Translations under genes and position numbers: made by a program | Part shown: in pieces, positions 21,749 through 24,503 of the stretch | How the letters are laid out: each line of letters begins with the position of its first letter | How positions within the stretch are numbered: the first letter of the stretch is position 1 | The notes under the pieces: model-generated | Database searches by the model: none | Seen by the model: only the letters and a program-made list of their open reading frames with translations | Told to the model about the DNA's origin: nothing | Virus record (IMG/VR): IMGVR_UViG_3300037070_001930 | Location: 1-24,503 of that record | Reading direction: 5' to 3' (one strand) | DNA: 24,503 bases | DNA from: a virus

Positions 21749-21963
21749 CCGTCTTCTTCCGCGGTGTCGTTGTCCGCCTGTACGAGTGGGACGACGAGTA
21801 TCTCGCCTACCACGGCATCCATTTGAGGCCCACCGGCTACCGGGGCGAATACGAGCTGGTGTTCAGCTTCGCGCCCGGTGTGGCCGAAGCGATCCGCGCT
21901 ACCCCCCGTGCGGTTTCACAGGTCGCAACGACCGTGAGAAATGATCAGAAACCCGCTTCCTAG
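21745..21963 (+). CDS. Small protein of unknown function
   Basis: A 72-residue protein beginning at GTG 21745 in GTGA overlap with the coiled-coil gene. It starts MTVFFRGVVVRLYEWDDEYL and is rich in aromatic and acidic residues (AYHGIHLRPTGYRGEYELVF), then a basic tail. Codons are strongly GC at the third position, which supports coding. Its last 65 bases overlap a possible leftward frame in the opposite direction. Function is not recognised. Confidence 0.7.
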   Translation: MTVFFRGVVVRLYEWDDEYLAYHGIHLRPTGYRGEYELVFSFAPGVAEAIRATPRAVSQVATTVRNDQKPAS

Positions 21964-22171
21964 CCCTGGCAGCCACATCAGGTGTTTTCCGTCCCCAGCC
22001 CCAGGTCGGGTCGATCTGCATGTTCGACTGCGGGTAGTGCCGGGGGGCCGGGTTGCTGTCCCGGATCACTTCCCCCATCGGTCCCGACCCGAACTCGAAA
22101 GAGGTCCGCGTCGTGTTCCCGTGGCGGCGGTCCTCGATCAGCCCTTTACCCTGACCTGGTGGCAACTTCAT
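21899..22171 (-). CDS. Possible leftward gene inside the rightward cluster
   Basis: A leftward open frame ends at 21899. A start at ATG 22171 (MKLPPGQGKGLIEDRRHGNT) gives 90 residues; ATG 22183 and 22222 are alternatives. The middle is protein-like (FEFGSGPMGEVIRDSN, PQSNMQIDPTWGWGRKT) and its codons end largely in G/C, while rightward frames in 21964-22185 read as Ser/Arg/Pro-rich noise. Against it: no ribosome site precedes any start, and the 3' end overlaps the neighbouring rightward gene by 65 bases. It may be a real gene, a relic from a rearrangement, or a chance frame. Function is unknown. Confidence 0.4.
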   Translation of the reverse strand: MKLPPGQGKGLIEDRRHGNTTRTSFEFGSGPMGEVIRDSNPAPRHYPQSNMQIDPTWGWGRKTPDVAARARKRVSDHFSRSLRPVKPHGG

Positions 22172-22185
22172 AGGAGGCACCATAG

Positions 22186-22485
22186 ATGGACGACCTGACG
22201 AACCCCTACCTGGATGAGGCATTCATCCGGTCGCTTGTGACAGCGAAGCCGCGGCAGAACTACCTGCTGTCCGCCTACGTGAGGGTGGCGCGTGCCCACG
22301 GCGCAGACGACCTCCCGTACGACGGGATCACCGCCGAGCTGATGAACGGGTCGTTGCTCACCTACAAGAGCGCGATCACCGCGCAGATGAACAAGCCGTC
22401 GATCCTGCTCGCGGAAATGAACAAGAGCAACGTCCTGAAGTCAGGCCAGACAGTGAAGCTGTACGTCAGCGGCATCCTCGACTAG
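22186..22485 (+). CDS. Small protein of unknown function at the end of the rightward cluster
   Basis: A 99-residue protein from ATG 22186 with AGGAGG eight bases upstream, a strong site. It begins MDDLTNPYLDEAFIRSLVTA and continues with a helical segment (NYLLSAYVRVARAHGADDL), then GITAELMNGSLLTYKSAITA, NKPSILLAEMNKSN and a beta-like end (SGQTVKLYVSGILD). It is preceded by ~220 bases without a rightward gene, so it may have its own promoter, though none is clear. It is the last rightward gene before the convergent terminator region. No family is recognised. Confidence 0.78.
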   Translation: MDDLTNPYLDEAFIRSLVTAKPRQNYLLSAYVRVARAHGADDLPYDGITAELMNGSLLTYKSAITAQMNKPSILLAEMNKSNVLKSGQTVKLYVSGILD

Positions 22486-22582
22486 CCGTCGCACCAGAGC
22501 ATTCGCAGAGAACATACGTCCGACCCGTCTGTCACGGTGGCAGTCGCGTGTTGAAGCCGACCAGCATTCAGCAGCCCTAGCG

Positions 22583-22603
22583 CCAGACCCGAGATAGGTC
22601 TGG
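22583..22603. other. Short perfect hairpin in the convergent intergenic region
   Basis: CCAGACC (22583-22589) pairs with GGTCTGG (22597-22603) across a seven-base loop. It is about 100 bases past the last rightward stop. No T-run follows, so a terminator role is weak; it may be part of a longer RNA fold. Confidence 0.45.
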
Positions 22604-22714
22604 TCCCGCGCCTGGGTCAACGGTCAGCTACCACGGGTACGGCAGCCCGAACTACGAGAAGCCCCATCGAACGGCCCACCAAAGCGCGTTCGGGCAACCC
22701 TCGCTTGAGAAAGC

Positions 22715-22736
22715 GGGAGGGGGGTAGGGGGGTGGG
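22715..22736 (+). other. Potential G-quadruplex tract
   Basis: The plus strand has four G-runs of 3, 6, 6 and 3 separated by one- or two-base loops (A, TA, T). This satisfies the usual G-quadruplex pattern with very short loops, a stable form. It lies in non-coding DNA just before the T-run and the leftward terminator, where it could pause transcription or replication. Confidence 0.6.
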
Positions 22737-22748
22737 CATCCTGGACTG

Positions 22749-22787
22749 CGCTTGAAGAACAGCCGTGTGTACCAGAGCGTTTTTTTT
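22749..22787 (+). terminator. Weak candidate terminator for the rightward cluster
   Basis: Eight Ts (22780-22787) follow a poor stem (CGCT at 22749-22752 with AGCG at 22776-22779, long loop). The T-run is the only one of this length on the plus strand near the end of the rightward cluster; the hairpin itself is unconvincing, and the upstream G-run tract may help. Confidence 0.3.
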
Positions 22788-22838
22788 GATTTTCTCCACG
22801 GCCCATGCCCCTTCACCCCACGGACCGTCACGAGACAC

Positions 22839-22874
22839 AAAAAAAGGACCGAACCCCTGGGGGGTCCGGTCCTT
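22839..22874 (-). terminator. Strong intrinsic terminator for the leftward right-end genes
   Basis: On the leftward strand a 14-pair stem (22861-22874 with 22844-22857; one mismatch, three-base loop) made of AAGGACCGGACCCC and its partner runs into seven Ts (22845-22839). This is a textbook Rho-independent terminator, 11 bases after the nearest leftward stop. Some terminator activity on the plus strand is also possible (weak CCTTGTCTTG tail). Confidence 0.85.
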
Positions 22875-22884
22875 GTCTTGTGGT

Positions 22885-22968
22885 CTAGCCGAACGCGCGG
22901 GCGAGGTTGCCGCGGACCGGCTGACGCACTACTGCGGGAGTGACGACAATGCGGCGGCCGCTACGCAT
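22885..22968 (-). CDS. Tiny 27-residue basic peptide, tentative
   Basis: From ATG 22968, inside the last codons of the upstream gene, to TAG 22885, just before the terminator. The peptide (starts MRSGRRIVVTPAVVRQPVRG) is basic with a hydrophobic middle. The ATG overlaps the upstream stop by a few bases (ATGCGTAG), so coupling is possible, but no clear ribosome site is present and the start lies within a palindrome. It is supported mainly by position between a real gene and a terminator. Confidence 0.35.
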   Translation of the reverse strand: MRSGRRIVVTPAVVRQPVRGNLARAFG

Positions 22969-23440
22969 CGGACGTATCCGATGCGAGGACCTGCAGCATC
23001 CACGTCAGGTGGTCCGACGGGGCCGTCAGGTACGGGGCAGGGATATGTGCAGCGTAGGCCTCCTGCACCTGCGCCTTGTGCGCCTTACGCGCGGCTGCGT
23101 CTGCATCCTCCGGCAGGTCCTCGATGCCCGATGCCGCAAGTGCAAGCGGCTTCAAAGCTTCGACGATTGGACCGACCGGGCGAACGACCGAACGAAGCGG
23201 GTAGGCCTCCTTCGGGACCGGGACCGCGCCGACCAACACCAGCCCGACGGCTTCCCGGTATGCGTACCCGTCGCTTCCCGCGGTTCCCTTCTTGGACGGG
23301 TCGTACGTCAGACCGGAAACGGCGACCGTTCCCGCAACCAGCCCCGTCAGGTCCTCCACCAGCCGGTCCACCAGGTCCTGCGCGATCCGCGTAGCCTTAC
23401 GCGCGGACCGTACTGCGCTGACGTTTAGTGTCAGCCCCAT
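22961..23440 (-). CDS. Unknown 159-residue protein
   Basis: A leftward gene from ATG 23440 with GAAGGAGGACGCT upstream, an excellent ribosome site; the longer open frame upstream is not protein-like. It has an Arg/Lys-rich helical N-terminus (NVSAVRSARKATRIAQDLVD), a segment with GLTYDPSKKGTAGSDGYAYR, a hydrophobic strand (EAVGLVLVGAVPVPKEAYPL), and an Ala-rich helical region (DADAAARKAHKAQVQEAYAA) before a short C-terminus. The last codons include a perfect palindrome. It is followed by the strong terminator. Charge and size suggest a soluble protein; family not recognised. Confidence 0.8.
   Translation of the reverse strand: MGLTLNVSAVRSARKATRIAQDLVDRLVEDLTGLVAGTVAVSGLTYDPSKKGTAGSDGYAYREAVGLVLVGAVPVPKEAYPLRSVVRPVGPIVEALKPLALAASGIEDLPEDADAAARKAHKAQVQEAYAAHIPAPYLTAPSDHLTWMLQVLASDTSDA
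22964..22985. repeat. Perfect 9-bp palindrome at the 3' end of a leftward gene
   Basis: CGCATCGGA (22964-22972), a four-base CGTA spacer, and TCCGATGCG (22977-22985) lie within the final codons of the 159-residue gene. As RNA it folds into a tight tetraloop hairpin covering the start codon of the tentative 27-residue peptide. As DNA it could be a protein-binding site. Confidence 0.6.
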
Positions 23441-23493
23441 AGCGTCCTCCTTCGGACATTGGCCGCGGCGGGTATCGCCAGCGGCAGACCCAT

Positions 23494-23547
23494 CATCGCA
23501 CGTCCTCGCAGACGATCCTGCGTACGCACTCCAACAGGCTTGTGGCT
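23494..23547 (-). promoter_or_regulatory. Copy A of a duplicated 54-bp intergenic element
   Basis: This stretch aligns without gaps to 24185-24238, identical at 42 of 54 positions by hand count. The longest identical block is AACAGGCTTGTG, plus CATCGCAC at the other end. It lies 53 bases upstream of the 159-residue gene's start, in the same orientation as copy B relative to its gene. Promoter, operator or RNA-element function is inferred from position and conservation. No good -35/-10 pair is visible. Confidence 0.6.
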
Positions 23548-23641
23548 TCGTGCTCTTTCTCCTGCTCTTGCCCTTGTCAACGTGCGCGCGTGTATGACAT
23601 GTCAACACTGGCTGACATTCAGACAAGCGCTCGTACGGTGT

Positions 23642-23926
23642 TCAGTCGTTCAGGTACTCCCCTCTGTCTGTGCGTGGGTTGGTGCAGTGGACGGTGACTT
23701 CGATCCTGTCGTTCTCGGCGGGGCCGGGGAAGCTGTAGTGCAAGCCGTTGGGTCCGGCCTCGATCTGCTGTGCGTTGCTGCCGATCAGCATGAATGCGGC
23801 TTCCATCGGGTTGAGTAGGCCTCCGCTGTGTACGGACCCGATGACGGTCTCGACTGTGACATCGAACAGGTGCTGGCCGCTTTCCATGTCGAGCAGCTTG
23901 TTTTTGCGGACCTCGCTTGCAGCCAT
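23642..23926 (-). CDS. Unknown 94-residue protein
   Basis: A leftward gene from ATG 23926 (MAASEVRKNKLLDMESGQHL) with GGAGGTCTAGCA upstream. It shows a helical start, FDVTVETVIGSVHSGG, LNPMEAAFMLIGSNAQQIEA, and a C-terminal beta-like part with IEVTVHCTNPRTDRGEYLND. It begins two bases after the stop of the 55-residue gene, so the two form a pair. A 200-base leader with copy A of the 54-bp element follows before the next gene. No family is recognised. Confidence 0.8.
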   Translation of the reverse strand: MAASEVRKNKLLDMESGQHLFDVTVETVIGSVHSGGLLNPMEAAFMLIGSNAQQIEAGPNGLHYSFPGPAENDRIEVTVHCTNPRTDRGEYLND

Positions 23927-23928
23927 TG

Positions 23929-24096
23929 CTAGACCTCCATCTCCTGTAGCACGTTTTCCCGCAGCGTGGTGGTGCGGCAGCGGATGACCTCGACGTACAG
24001 GTAGCCGTGGTCCGTGGCGGCTAGTGCCGATTCGACCTGCTGACGAACGGCATCCCGTTCGTGCGTGGTCTCGATGCGGACCGTGACTTCGTACAT
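23929..24096 (-). CDS. Unknown 55-residue protein
   Basis: A short leftward gene from ATG 24096 with GAGGAGGTAGGC upstream, a near-ideal ribosome site; the longer upstream frame runs through a hairpin and is discarded. The peptide (MYEVTVRIETTHERDAVRQQ) continues with VESALAATDHGYLYVEVIRC, a beta-alpha-beta-like pattern, and ends EMEV. The compact strand-helix-strand look resembles small ferredoxin-like folds, but this is by eye. It is co-transcribed with the 94-residue gene. Confidence 0.78.
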   Translation of the reverse strand: MYEVTVRIETTHERDAVRQQVESALAATDHGYLYVEVIRCRTTTLRENVLQEMEV

Positions 24097-24138
24097 GCCT
24101 ACCTCCTCAGGTAGCTGTCGTTTTGGACCGTGGGGGGA

Positions 24139-24173
24139 CCGCGGCAGGGGTTGCGTACGGACCCCCGCCGCGG
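24139..24173 (-). promoter_or_regulatory. GC-rich hairpin in the leader of the 55-residue gene
   Basis: CCGCGGC (24139-24145) pairs with GCCGCGG (24167-24173), and GGGG (24147-24150) with CCCC (24062-type run at 24162-24165), leaving an 11-base loop and one mismatch. It lies between copy B of the 54-bp element and the gene start. An attenuator or mRNA-stability role is possible; no T-run follows. Confidence 0.5.
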
Positions 24174-24184
24174 CCTGCACCCAC

Positions 24185-24238
24185 CATCGCACACCCTGGC
24201 TGATGATCGCGTGTGCGCGCTCTAACAGGCTTGTGACT
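24185..24238 (-). promoter_or_regulatory. Copy B of the duplicated 54-bp intergenic element
   Basis: Partner of 23494-23547 (42 of 54 identical, no gaps). It begins immediately at the stop codon of the upstream gene and lies 88 bases before the 55-residue gene, whose leader also carries a GC-rich hairpin. The shared orientation toward the next leftward gene supports a cis-regulatory function. Confidence 0.6.
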
Positions 24239-24494
24239 AGAGCTTCGTTCCGCAGGTGGGGCAGGTGAGATCAGGCATCGGCAGCATCTCGTTTGCGTAT
24301 GTGATCGAACCGAGGCTGTCGTTGATCTCGTTGACCCGCTGGATGATCTCCAGTGGCCCTTCGCCTTCGATAGTGATGATCAGGCGTGGATGGGCTAGCT
24401 CCCGGATCTTTTCGATTGCCTCGCCTGGGTCAAGCGTGGAGATCTCGATAGGCCCGATCTCCACTTTCATCGGTGTCTTCCTTGGCCTCGCCAT
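24237..24494 (-). CDS. Small protein with C-terminal CxxC, start near window edge
   Basis: An 85-residue frame from ATG 24494 (MARPRKTPMKVEIGPIEIST). An alternative start is ATG 24470, which has AAGGA eight bases upstream; the ribosome site of the first ATG would lie at or beyond the window edge. It has a strand-helix pattern (DPGEAIEKIRELAHPRLIIT), a charged helix (EIIQRVNEINDSLG), and ends PDLTCPTCGTKL, a C-x2-C that could bind zinc with a partner. It belongs to the leftward right-end group. Function is unknown. Confidence 0.75.
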   Translation of the reverse strand: MARPRKTPMKVEIGPIEISTLDPGEAIEKIRELAHPRLIITIEGEGPLEIIQRVNEINDSLGSITYANEMLPMPDLTCPTCGTKL

Positions 24495-24503
24495 GTCTAC
24501 AGC

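Larger units (their letters stand above)
22486..22884. other. Convergent intergenic region, no supported gene
   Basis: About 400 bases separate the end of the rightward cluster from the leftward right-end genes. Open frames here are short, low-complexity and start beside the terminator, so none is accepted. The region contains a small hairpin (22583-22603), a G-run tract able to form a G-quadruplex (22715-22736), a run of eight Ts (22780-22787) and a strong leftward terminator (22839-22874). A packaging, replication-origin or small-RNA role cannot be ruled out. Confidence 0.6.

Noticed and set aside
22618-22680. tRNA-like stretch with a possible acceptor stem and CCA
   Set aside because: About five acceptor pairs can be drawn and a CCA follows, but no T-arm or anticodon arm of proper size fits.
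22617-22838. Leftward 73-residue open frame
   Set aside because: It would start directly after the T-run of a strong leftward terminator, has no ribosome site, and shows no protein-like pattern; its sequence includes the G-run tract.
1-24503. CRISPR array, insertion sequence, integrase or attachment site
   Set aside because: No regularly spaced direct repeats, transposase or integrase motifs, or paired att-like repeats were seen; the only duplicated intergenic DNA is the 54-bp element.

Overview
The window is part of a tailed-bacteriophage genome. It is GC-rich, with frequent GTG starts, one TTG start supported by a strong ribosome site, and genes that abut or overlap by a few bases (ATGA, GTGA, TGATG junctions). 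Codon use and the style of the small proteins suggest an actinobacterial or similar high-GC host, but nothing in the sequence fixes the host. No integrase, DNA polymerase, endolysin, tRNA or CRISPR array was found, so the genome continues beyond both ends.

Left part (1-17356, all leftward): the packaging and virion block. Reading in the direction of transcription: a 57-residue ribbon-helix-helix-like protein, terminase small and large subunits, a run of small proteins including a two-helix membrane protein, a P22-sized portal, a module of beta-rich probable head-surface proteins (one built from about eleven 20-residue repeats), a scaffolding-like protein, the major capsid protein, three paralogous head-tail adaptor-like proteins in tandem, a beta-propeller-like nozzle/hub, a tail-collar-type fibre and a proline-rich protein cut by the window edge. 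The adaptor/nozzle/collar order and the absence of tape-measure or tail-tube genes suggest a short-tailed (podovirus-like) particle.

Centre (17357-17505): a 149-bp divergent control region with candidate promoters for both directions, a 9-bp inverted repeat shared by them, and a perfect hairpin in the rightward leader.

Right-centre (17506-22485, rightward): a probable early/accessory cluster. It starts with a RecA-fold helicase-like ATPase, followed by a zinc-finger protein, a 43-residue acidic peptide, several unknown proteins, a small HExxH metallopeptidase next to an exported collagen-like protein, a coiled-coil protein and others. One leftward open frame (21899-22171) may interrupt this cluster.

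Right end (22486-24503): about 400 bases of convergent intergenic DNA with a G-quadruplex-type G-run tract and a strong leftward terminator. It is followed by a leftward group of small genes separated by long leaders, two of which carry copies of the same 54-bp element. The most interesting items are the three adaptor paralogues, the 20-residue repeat protein, the metallopeptidase/collagen-like pair, the duplicated 54-bp element, the divergent operator-like region and the G-run/terminator region.
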